Positions 1-6,129 of a stretch of 18,588 nucleotides of DNA are shown here, piece after piece (position 1 is the stretch's first letter; the number at the start of each line of letters is the position of its first letter). Where the stretch lies: the NCBI GenBank assembly GCA_002361735.1, contig DETS01000006.1:29837-48424 (forward strand), in the 5' to 3' direction. This DNA is from Lachnospiraceae bacterium UBA3282 (lineage in GTDB: Bacteria; Bacillota; Clostridia; Lachnospirales; Lachnospiraceae). Both the position numbers and the translations under genes were made by a program. Below the pieces are notes generated by a model. The model did not search any database and was not told where the DNA came from. It saw nothing but the letters and a program-made list of their open reading frames with translations.

Positions 1-1
1 A

Positions 2-613
2 GCCGGATATTTATACGGGCTTGTAGGAGAAAACGGCGCGGGTAAGACAACGCTTATGAATTATATCCTGCGGGATACTATCAAGTATGAAGGACAGATT
101 TGTATCGAGGGTGCGGATATCCGCAAAGATCACACCGGGACATTAAATAAAATTGGATTTGTGTCTGAAGACAACCGGTTCTTTGAGGAATGTACCTGCA
201 GGCAGAACGCGGATTTTCTCGGTATGTTCTATGATGCGTTTGACCGGGAAAAATTCTCAGAAACAATGGATTCCATGAAACTGCCCGGCGGAAAAATTTA
301 TAAAAACATGTCGAGAGGGGAACGGTTAAAATTCCAGCTTGCATTTGCCATCGCGCACAATCCGAGTCTGTATCTGCTGGATGAGGTCACGGCGGGAATG
401 GATCCGGTATTCCGGGTTGACTTTTTCCATCTGCTGCAGCAGCTTATTCTGGATGAGCGTGCCGCCGTGCTCATGACAAGCCATATCCCTTCGGAGATAG
501 AGAGAAAGACGGATTTTGTGGGTGTAATAAAGAACGGTTCCCTCGTTGCATTTGGGGAAAGTCTTGACATCATTCCGCAGCTTAGAAAGGAGCAGGATTA
601 TGACTATGAATGA
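2..613 (+). CDS. ABC transporter ATP-binding protein, YtrB-like (5' truncated by window edge)
   Basis: The reading frame is open from base 2, so the start codon and roughly the first 30 residues lie outside the window. Walker A is visible at once (GENGAGKTT), followed by a signature-like MSRGERLKFQLA, Walker B LYLLDEV with the following GMDP D-loop, and the TSH switch histidine. The signature is MSRGE instead of LSGGQ, a divergence common in YtrB/BcrA-type ATPases of Firmicutes. The protein should energise a membrane partner on the cytoplasmic face. The following gene starts 14 nt before this stop, indicating translational coupling with a small membrane protein that is probably part of the same transporter. 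The substrate cannot be read from the sequence. Family is confident; transport role is inferred. Confidence 0.9.
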   Translation, partial: AGYLYGLVGENGAGKTTLMNYILRDTIKYEGQICIEGADIRKDHTGTLNKIGFVSEDNRFFEECTCRQNADFLGMFYDAFDREKFSETMDSMKLPGGKIYKNMSRGERLKFQLAFAIAHNPSLYLLDEVTAGMDPVFRVDFFHLLQQLILDERAAVLMTSHIPSEIERKTDFVGVIKNGSLVAFGESLDIIPQLRKEQDYDYE

Positions 614-1094
614 AAAAACTCAGATATTATTAGATAAATTTTATGAGGAAGAAAAAACATGGTGGCGGGACTGTTACGGATTACACATTGTAGCGATCAT
701 CATTCTGGCTATTACAATGATGATGTTTATTCTGCCATGCCAGATTTGGGAGGGAGATTATACAACGTTACCCATGATAATTCTGCTGGAGCTGATAGGA
801 CTGGAATATGACATGAGACGGTATTTTCAGTTCCGGGAAGAAGGGAAAATAAAAAGCGTCTATATGATTACACGATATCTGCCGATTGCACGCAGGGAAA
901 TTATCATTTATGCGCTGCGCAAATTATTAAAACGCTGCCTGCAGCTTACAGGAATTGCCCTCGGGTGTCAGATCGTGTTTTCGCTTTTGTTTCTGCATAC
1001 GGTTGCGCCCGGAAATCTGTTGATGCCGCTTCTTTGCTGCTTTCTTTTCCCGATGGTTATTTTGGGGAGTACTTTTTTATGGCGGCAGCACTGA
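600..1094 (+). CDS. Small four-helix membrane protein, probable ABC transporter membrane partner
   Basis: A 164-residue protein. The ATG at 600 is chosen over an in-frame upstream ATG (546) because an AGAAAGGAG ribosome binding site lies just before it and the overlap with the ATPase is then only 14 nt. Hydrophobic segments lie at about residues 28-47, 56-70, 116-134 and 138-160. Between the second and third is a charged cytoplasmic-looking stretch (EEGKIKSVYMITRYLPIARRE) resembling the coupling region of ABC-2-type permeases. It is shorter than a normal ABC-2 permease, so it may be a half-size subunit or an accessory protein. I do not recognise a named family. Coupling to the ATPase gene is the main evidence for a transport role. 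It converges with the AIM24-type gene. Confidence 0.75.
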   Translation: MTMNEKTQILLDKFYEEEKTWWRDCYGLHIVAIIILAITMMMFILPCQIWEGDYTTLPMIILLELIGLEYDMRRYFQFREEGKIKSVYMITRYLPIARREIIIYALRKLLKRCLQLTGIALGCQIVFSLLFLHTVAPGNLLMPLLCCFLFPMVILGSTFLWRQH

Positions 1095-1106
1095 TATACT
1101 GCCGCC
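1081..1106 (+). terminator. Weak candidate hairpin terminator between convergent genes
   Basis: A perfect 8-bp inverted repeat, GGCGGCAG (1081-1088) and CTGCCGCC (1099-1106), has a 10-nt loop. It overlaps the stop codon of the plus-strand membrane protein gene and lies between two convergent genes. No U-tract follows it on either strand, so intrinsic termination is uncertain; it may instead be a 3'-end protecting hairpin. Confidence 0.35.
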
Positions 1107-1145
1107 CTTACTGATAAAAGAAAACGACATGATTCCAAGCCATTC

Positions 1146-1826
1146 CTACCTTGACGGCATCAATCCGATGATCCGCCCTGCAAACTCGTTAAAGTTCTGC
1201 GTCTGCAAGATCACCTTTCCCGGTCCGGTCAGCTTTGTTAAAAACAATCCCTCGCCGCCCAGGAAGATATTTTTCAGTCCCTTCACGGTCTCGATCTCAT
1301 AATGAACGGTCCGTTCAAACGCCACCACATTGCCGGTATCGACTTTGATCACCTCACCCGGCGCCAGATTTTTCTCCACCTTATTGCCGTCGATCTCCAG
1401 AAATACCATACCGCTTCCGTTGATATCCTGCAAGATAAATCCTTCGCCGCCGAACAGTCCTGCGGAAAGTTTTTTGGTAAAGGCCACGTTCAGGTTCACC
1501 GTCTCCTGCGCGCAGAGAAAGGCTCCTTTCTGGCAGATCAGACCACCGTTTGCCCCTACGTCAACAGGAAGCACCTCCCCCGCCACGGTGGACGCGAAAG
1601 CCACCATACTGCCGGGCCGCTCTGCCCGATAAGTCGCCATAAAGAGCGACTCTCCCGAAAACATGCGGCCGATGCTCTTTCCCAGACCGCCCTTCATGTT
1701 GGAATCCATCGTGATTCCTTCTGACATCCACGCCATACCGCCCGACTGAGTGTACATCGCTTCTCCCGGGGCATCGAACAAAACCTCCACCGCCGGCATC
1801 GTGTCTCCGATAATTCTGTACTGCAT
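1146..1826 (-). CDS. TIGR00266 / AIM24 family protein
   Basis: A 226-residue protein of the AIM24 (TIGR00266) family, which has a tryptophan-RNA-attenuator-like beta fold. The glycine-rich family pattern is clear: an N-terminal QSGGMAWM segment, a repeated GGEGF / GGEGLF motif and the C-terminal hydrophobic LTGPGKVILQTQ stretch. Length matches the usual bacterial size. The bacterial role is not well established; the yeast namesake is mitochondrial. The ATG at 1826 has an AAGGAGG site 8 nt upstream, and the gene starts 19 nt after hemZ stops, so the two are almost certainly co-transcribed. No signal peptide or transmembrane segment is seen. The shared transcript gives no obvious functional link to porphyrin or radical SAM chemistry. 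Confidence 0.9.
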   Translation of the reverse strand: MQYRIIGDTMPAVEVLFDAPGEAMYTQSGGMAWMSEGITMDSNMKGGLGKSIGRMFSGESLFMATYRAERPGSMVAFASTVAGEVLPVDVGANGGLICQKGAFLCAQETVNLNVAFTKKLSAGLFGGEGFILQDINGSGMVFLEIDGNKVEKNLAPGEVIKVDTGNVVAFERTVHYEIETVKGLKNIFLGGEGLFLTKLTGPGKVILQTQNFNEFAGRIIGLMPSR

Positions 1827-1845
1827 CTTTTATTCCTCCTTCATC

Positions 1846-3369
1846 TTATTTGATCAGCAGCCGCTTTCTCTCGATCATCTCGTCGATCCTCTCGATATAC
1901 TGCGCTACATCTTTCACATTTTCACAACGTTCGATCCTGTCATCGGGAAAAACGCCCTTGGTGATGGAACCCGCGCCGAGAGCCGCGATGGTCTGCTTCT
2001 CCTCGTTGATCAATATATTATAAATACCATACTTGTCCCGTTTGGAATAGCCCACATTTTCAAAATTGCCCGACATATTTTTCTGCCGGTAAAGGTAGTA
2101 AGGCACCATCTCCATATCCGCCGCGCCGCGCGCCGCGATCTCCATGATTTCCTCTGTGTTATTGTAGGCGGTCGCCCCGTGCTCCTCAATCCATTTGCCC
2201 AGCTTGGAAGCCCGCTTCACTGCCAGAGAATGCACCGTTAAAGCATCCGGCGAAAGCGCCTTGATCGCCTCAATGGTATGCGCCACATCCGCCGCCGTCT
2301 CCCCGGGCAGCCCCAGAATGATATCCATATTGATATTGGTAAACCCGACTTTTCTCGCCAACTGAAACGCTTCCTCCACCTGCTCCACGGTATGCCGTCT
2401 GCCGATCAGGTCAAGGGTCTCCTGCTTCATGGTCTGAGGATTGACGGAAATCCGCGTCACACCGTTTTCCAACAACACCCGCAGTTTCTCCTCCGTAATG
2501 CTGTCGGCCCTTCCCGCTTCCACGGTAAATTCCTGCACCGAACTAAAATCAAAGGCGCTTTTCAGCTTTGTTAACAGCCGCGCCAGCTCCTCCGCCGACA
2601 AAGAAGTCGGTGTGCCGCCGCCAATATAAACGGTGTCCAGTATCTTATCCCGAAACAATTCCGCCGTTGCAGCGATTTCTTTCTCCAACGCATGCAGATA
2701 CTCCCCCACCCGCTTTTTCCACGCACTGATGGGATAGGAGGTAAAGGAACAGTACAGGCAGGTCGTCGGGCAAAAAGGGATTCCCAGATAAAGGCTGTAA
2801 CCGTCCTCATAATGCAGGGTGCTCAAAATCTCCCGCTCTCTTTTCGCAATGTCCAGCGCCAGCTCGGTCTTTTCCGCACTCACCAGATGTGTGGTTTTCA
2901 GATAGTCGGCGGTCTCCGCCTCACTCTTTCCCTGTTCCATCATCGTCATGGCGATCTTTGTCGGTCTGATGCCCGTCAGATTGCCCCAGGGCAGGGTCGT
3001 GCCCGTCTCCTCGCAGAGAGACTGATAGAAAAAACGTTTGAATGCATTTTTATATTCCGGGGTGCCCGCCGCTTCCTGCGGTTGCCAAATGTAACTATGC
3101 TTTTTTTCTTTCTCGTCCTCCTCTGTCGCAAAGATTCCATTACGTAAACCTTTTGTCTTTTCCTTATGTGCCGCTTCACAAAATAGCTCCAACGTCACTT
3201 CATCCTCGCCGAAAAACAGCTCCATCACCGGCTCACCTTCCAGAATCCTTCTGTCCCTGACCTCTGAGTCCGGCGCCAGCATCCTCGGCTCCCACTCCGG
3301 ATAAAAGGATTTCAATATCGCCTGGATATCATATTCAAACTGCGTTTTATTGCTCTTTATCACCTGCAT
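1846..3369 (-). CDS. hemZ: HemZ-type radical SAM protein (coproporphyrinogen III dehydrogenase-like)
   Basis: A 507-residue protein. Residues about 1-180 form the N-terminal domain typical of HemZ (including the LPWGNLTGIRPTKIA motif near 126-140). A radical SAM core follows, with the [4Fe-4S] ligands in Cys200-x3-Cys204-x2-Cys207 and the SAM-binding GGGTP at 250-254. HemZ proteins are related to HemN/HemW, and an oxidative decarboxylation of coproporphyrinogen III has been proposed. In anaerobes lacking a full heme pathway the true substrate is uncertain and a HemW-like heme-chaperone role is an alternative. The ATG at 3369 has GAGGAA upstream. It is followed after 19 nt by the AIM24 gene. 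The 278 bp upstream hold two hairpins and a direct repeat pair but no convincing promoter. Confidence 0.92.
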   Translation of the reverse strand: MQVIKSNKTQFEYDIQAILKSFYPEWEPRMLAPDSEVRDRRILEGEPVMELFFGEDEVTLELFCEAAHKEKTKGLRNGIFATEEDEKEKKHSYIWQPQEAAGTPEYKNAFKRFFYQSLCEETGTTLPWGNLTGIRPTKIAMTMMEQGKSEAETADYLKTTHLVSAEKTELALDIAKREREILSTLHYEDGYSLYLGIPFCPTTCLYCSFTSYPISAWKKRVGEYLHALEKEIAATAELFRDKILDTVYIGGGTPTSLSAEELARLLTKLKSAFDFSSVQEFTVEAGRADSITEEKLRVLLENGVTRISVNPQTMKQETLDLIGRRHTVEQVEEAFQLARKVGFTNINMDIILGLPGETAADVAHTIEAIKALSPDALTVHSLAVKRASKLGKWIEEHGATAYNNTEEIMEIAARGAADMEMVPYYLYRQKNMSGNFENVGYSKRDKYGIYNILINEEKQTIAALGAGSITKGVFPDDRIERCENVKDVAQYIERIDEMIERKRLLIK

Positions 3370-3465
3370 GATTTATTCCTCTGAAAAATTCTGACTCAAA
3401 ACGCACTACCACTTCTCCCAACGGCACCTCTTTCACTCTTACAGCTTATCATTTTTACCTCGAAA

Positions 3466-3537
3466 AGTACAGCCCACCGTCTTATCTGTTCCGCGGCAGC
3501 CCCATCTTACAACAGTACAGCCTCCGGCTTCCCTGTT
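3466..3537. repeat. Pair of imperfect direct repeats upstream of hemZ
   Basis: Two related copies of 24-25 nt occur 48 nt apart, at 3466-3490 and 3514-3537. Both begin AGTACAGCC and end CTGTT, with about 20 of 25 positions matching. They lie 97-168 nt upstream of the hemZ start codon. Their function is unknown; they could be remnants of a duplication or repeated regulator sites. Confidence 0.5.
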
Positions 3538-3538
3538 G

Positions 3539-3584
3539 CAGAATCTGCTCATTCCAAGTCGCCTGCGGCGAGGAGCAGATTCTG
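3539..3584. repeat. 12-bp perfect inverted repeat with nested inner stem
   Basis: CAGAATCTGCTC (3539-3550) and its exact complement GAGCAGATTCTG (3573-3584) flank a 22-nt loop that holds a further small stem, CGCC-TGC-GGCG (3560-3570). It lies between the phosphoesterase and hemZ. No U-tract follows on the minus strand, so it is not a typical intrinsic terminator; an RNA leader structure or mobile palindrome is possible. Confidence 0.6.
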
Positions 3585-3610
3585 TCTTGTCCAAATCTAC
3601 ACACTTTTAC

Positions 3611-3635
3611 GGACTTTGCAGCAAGTGCAAAGTCC
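3611..3635. repeat. 9-bp perfect inverted repeat just downstream of the phosphoesterase gene
   Basis: GGACTTTGC (3611-3619) and GCAAAGTCC (3627-3635) are perfect complements around a 7-nt loop, 13 nt past the phosphoesterase stop codon. The position fits a transcript 3'-end hairpin for that gene, but there is no U-rich tail in the minus-strand direction, so the terminator call stays tentative. Confidence 0.5.
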
Positions 3636-3647
3636 TGTTAGGAACTG

Positions 3648-4307
3648 TTACCCCATCTTATTCCTTACTCCCGCCGCATCAATGCCCGGATGGGTCAGAT
3701 AGAGACGGCAGATCTGCTCCGTCATCTCCTTGGATATTCCGTATTTCGCGGCAATATCGGAGACCCCTTTCCCCTTATCGATATCCCGCAGAATCAAACG
3801 TAATTTATCTTCGGAAAATACCGTTTCCGCTGATTTCTCTGCGCCGCCCGTCTGCACAATGTCCTTTCTGATAACCCGAAGCTCTCCCGTTTCCTCCTCC
3901 ACTTCCACCACCGCCATGGTCACGGGCTGGGAAAACCGCCTCGGTCCGCAGCTTCCCGGATTCAGATAAAGACAGTTTCCTTCCTTTCGTTCCTCATACT
4001 TATGCGAATGCCCGTACACCGCCAGATCATAATTTTCCATCTCTTTGGGCATCTGCTTTTTGTTATGTACCATGAAAACCCGCAGACCGCAGATTTCCTC
4101 CGACAATGTTTCGGGGATTTCTTCCGCCCATTCCTTATCCGCATTTCCGCGGACGATATAAAGCGGCGCGATCTCCTTAAGACTCTCCATCACCTTGGGC
4201 GTATGAATGTCCCCCGCATGTAAAATCACATCACACCCCCGCAGAATCTCCACAACCTCATCCCGCAGCTTCCCGTGCGTATCTGACAGCACCCCGATTC
4301 GCTTCAC
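3648..4307 (-). CDS. YfcE/MJ0936-type metallophosphoesterase with C-terminal helical extension
   Basis: A 219-residue protein. Residues 1-155 are a compact calcineurin-like phosphoesterase of the YfcE/MJ0936 type, with metal ligands visible in SDTHG (Asp9, His11), HAGD (Asp33), RGNAD (Asn55), His81 and GHSH (His100, His102), plus the LNPGS motif. All dinuclear-site residues are present, so a manganese-dependent phosphodiesterase activity is expected; the natural substrate is unknown. Residues about 165-208 form an added helical segment (IAAKYGISKEMTEQICRLYL) resembling a helix-turn-helix, not part of the minimal enzyme. The start is GTG at 4307, supported by GGAGG eight nucleotides upstream. 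It lies 192 nt downstream of enolase, separated by a palindromic element. Confidence 0.9.
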   Translation of the reverse strand: MKRIGVLSDTHGKLRDEVVEILRGCDVILHAGDIHTPKVMESLKEIAPLYIVRGNADKEWAEEIPETLSEEICGLRVFMVHNKKQMPKEMENYDLAVYGHSHKYEERKEGNCLYLNPGSCGPRRFSQPVTMAVVEVEEETGELRVIRKDIVQTGGAEKSAETVFSEDKLRLILRDIDKGKGVSDIAAKYGISKEMTEQICRLYLTHPGIDAAGVRNKMG

Positions 4308-4356
4308 CCTTTTCTCCTCCGTTTAAAAATATTTCACTAAAATTTATCAGATAACT

Positions 4357-4491
4357 GCGAAACTCCTCACAGTTCTTACCTAATTATACAAATAACTCTC
4401 GCAGTCGCCCTTGCTCAGTAACATGAGATTTTACGAAGCCGGACACAAGAGAGCTATTTGTACAATTTCAATACCTATGAAAGAGTTTCGC
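4357..4491. repeat. Imperfect ~135-bp palindromic element between enolase and phosphoesterase
   Basis: Outer arms GCGAAACTC (4357-4365) and GAGTTTCGC (4483-4491) are exact complements. Inner arms of 14 nt (4387-4400 and 4449-4462) match at 13 of 14 positions. Both pairs share the same centre near 4424, so the whole block behaves as one large foldback with a ~48-nt central loop. It starts 9 nt past the enolase stop codon. It could be a non-autonomous palindromic repeat, and it may affect the enolase mRNA 3' end or the phosphoesterase leader. Confidence 0.6.
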
Positions 4492-4499
4492 TCTGAACT

Positions 4500-5897
4500 C
4501 TATATCTTATTAAACGGCTCCTTATAGCACGCCACACTCCCAAGTTCCTCCTCGATCCTGAGAAGCTGGTTATACTTCGCCACGCGGTCACTCCGACACG
4601 GCGCACCCGTCTTAATCTGTCCGGCATTCACCGCTACCGCCAAATCCGCGATAAAGGTATCCTCCGTCTCGCCGGAGCGGTGGGAAATCACCGCCTGATA
4701 GCCGTTTTTCTGTGCCATCTCGATGGCATCCATCGCCTCGCTGACCGTGCCGATCTGATTTACCTTCACCAAGATTGCATTTGCCACCTGCAGTTTGATA
4801 CCCGCGTCCAGACGCTTGGTGTTTGTGACAAAAAGGTCGTCTCCCACAAGCTGAATTTTCTCGCCCAGCTTTTTCGTCATCATCTGCCAGCCGTCCCAGT
4901 CATCCTCCGCCAGCCCGTCCTCGATCGAGATAATAGGATACCGTTCCACCAGTTCTTCATAGTAAGCCACCATCTCCTCGGTGCTCCTCGTAATCTCCGG
5001 AATCTCCCCGCAGTCCGGCGTCTGACAGCCCGCTTCATAGCACGACGACACAAAGGACCCGTCCGTCTCCTGCCTGATTCGCTTTAACTCCGTCTCCCCC
5101 GGAAAATGATACACACCATCTGCTTCATTATAAAGCTCGGAAGCCGCCACGTCCAGCGCAATCTTGATATCCTGTCCCGGCGTATAGCCCGCCGCCTTGA
5201 TGGACTCCACGATCAGATCAAGCACCGCAAAGGCATCCGGCAGAGACGGCGCAAAACCGCCCTCATCTCCCACGCCCGTGGAAAGTCCTCTGTCATTGCA
5301 GATTTTCTTTAAGTTGTGATAAATTTCCGCACAGATGCGTAAACCGTCCGCAAAGCTTTCCGCCTGCACGGGCATGATCATAAATTCCTGAAAATCGACG
5401 GTATTGTCCGCATGTTTGCCGCCGTTTAGAATATTCATCATCGGCACGGGCAAGAGTCTGGTATACGCGCCGCCCAGATAACGGTAAAGCGGTATCCCAA
5501 GAGCCGCCGCACCCGCTCTGGCACATGCCATGGAGACGCCAAGCGTGGCGTTTGCCCCCAGATTGCTCTTGTTGTCCGTGCCGTCCTGTTCGATCAATGT
5601 CCGGTCGATCAATCCCTGATCGAAGGCGTCCATGCCAAGAAGCGACTCACGGATTTTCGTGTTTACATTATTGACCGCCTTGGTCGTTCCGAGACCGAAG
5701 TACACTGTCTCACCGTCGCGAAGCTCCACCGCCTCAAACCTTCCGGTGCTGGCGCCGCTTGGCACAGCCGCCCTGCCTTTGTACTGACAGCCGCCCACCT
5801 CCTTCTCCACGGTCACCTCCGCCTCCACGGTGGGATTGCCGCGGGAATCCAATATCTGTCTTGCATGTACATCCACGATTCGTAATTTGCTGCCCAT
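4500..5897 (-). CDS. eno: Enolase (phosphopyruvate hydratase) with Cys-containing insertion
   Basis: A 465-residue enolase catalysing 2-phosphoglycerate to phosphoenolpyruvate in glycolysis. Catalytic and metal residues are present: Glu212 in GVGDEGGFAP, Mg ligands Asp249, Glu326 and Asp353, base Lys378 in LVKVNQIG, and the SHRSGETED loop. The usual length is about 430 residues. The excess lies between the ASELY and STEEMVAYYEEL motifs (about residues 262-306), where roughly 33 extra residues include Cys286, Cys291 and Cys296 spaced CX4CX4C. The start is the ATG at 5897 because GAGGAGG lies seven nucleotides before it; an in-frame upstream start at 5918 is not supported. A large palindrome begins only 31 nt upstream, and no separate promoter is evident. 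Confidence 0.97.
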   Translation of the reverse strand: MGSKLRIVDVHARQILDSRGNPTVEAEVTVEKEVGGCQYKGRAAVPSGASTGRFEAVELRDGETVYFGLGTTKAVNNVNTKIRESLLGMDAFDQGLIDRTLIEQDGTDNKSNLGANATLGVSMACARAGAAALGIPLYRYLGGAYTRLLPVPMMNILNGGKHADNTVDFQEFMIMPVQAESFADGLRICAEIYHNLKKICNDRGLSTGVGDEGGFAPSLPDAFAVLDLIVESIKAAGYTPGQDIKIALDVAASELYNEADGVYHFPGETELKRIRQETDGSFVSSCYEAGCQTPDCGEIPEITRSTEEMVAYYEELVERYPIISIEDGLAEDDWDGWQMMTKKLGEKIQLVGDDLFVTNTKRLDAGIKLQVANAILVKVNQIGTVSEAMDAIEMAQKNGYQAVISHRSGETEDTFIADLAVAVNAGQIKTGAPCRSDRVAKYNQLLRIEEELGSVACYKEPFNKI

Positions 5898-5927
5898 ATA
5901 AAAACCTCCTCTGCGCACTTTTTGTAT

Positions 5928-6091
5928 CTAGTACATCGAATAATAAGTACTCAGCCATATGACTTGCCTAAATTTCCATCTGCTGCGTTGTCGTCAATCG
6001 ACGTAGCCACCGCTACGCCTCTTTCCTCCGCCTTGCATATGAAAATTCATTCTGCGTCATATAACTAGAAACTTATTATTCGATGTACTAG
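5928..6091. repeat. 164-bp symmetric palindromic element in the enolase leader
   Basis: Terminal arms of 21 nt at 5928-5948 and 6071-6091 are perfect reverse complements. The centre is an exact hairpin, CGTAGC-CACC-GCTACG (6002-6017), whose axis (6009.5) is exactly that of the terminal arms. In between, short blocks such as ATATGAC pair in register without indels. This is the structure of a degenerate full-length palindrome, like a short non-autonomous mobile repeat or REP-type element. It lies entirely in the intergenic space upstream of enolase, so it is either transcribed as a long 5' hairpin or supplies the promoter. Confidence 0.8.
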
Positions 6092-6129
6092 TATGCGCAA
6101 AGGAGGTCTAAAACATGTACCTTATTTAT

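Noticed and set aside
546..599. Longer N-terminus for the small membrane protein starting at 546
   Set aside because: No ribosome binding site there, whereas the ATG at 600 has AGAAAGGAG correctly placed and gives a normal short overlap.
3539..3635. The two hairpins downstream of the phosphoesterase as intrinsic terminators
   Set aside because: Stems are good but neither is followed by a run of U in the direction of transcription; recorded as inverted repeats instead.
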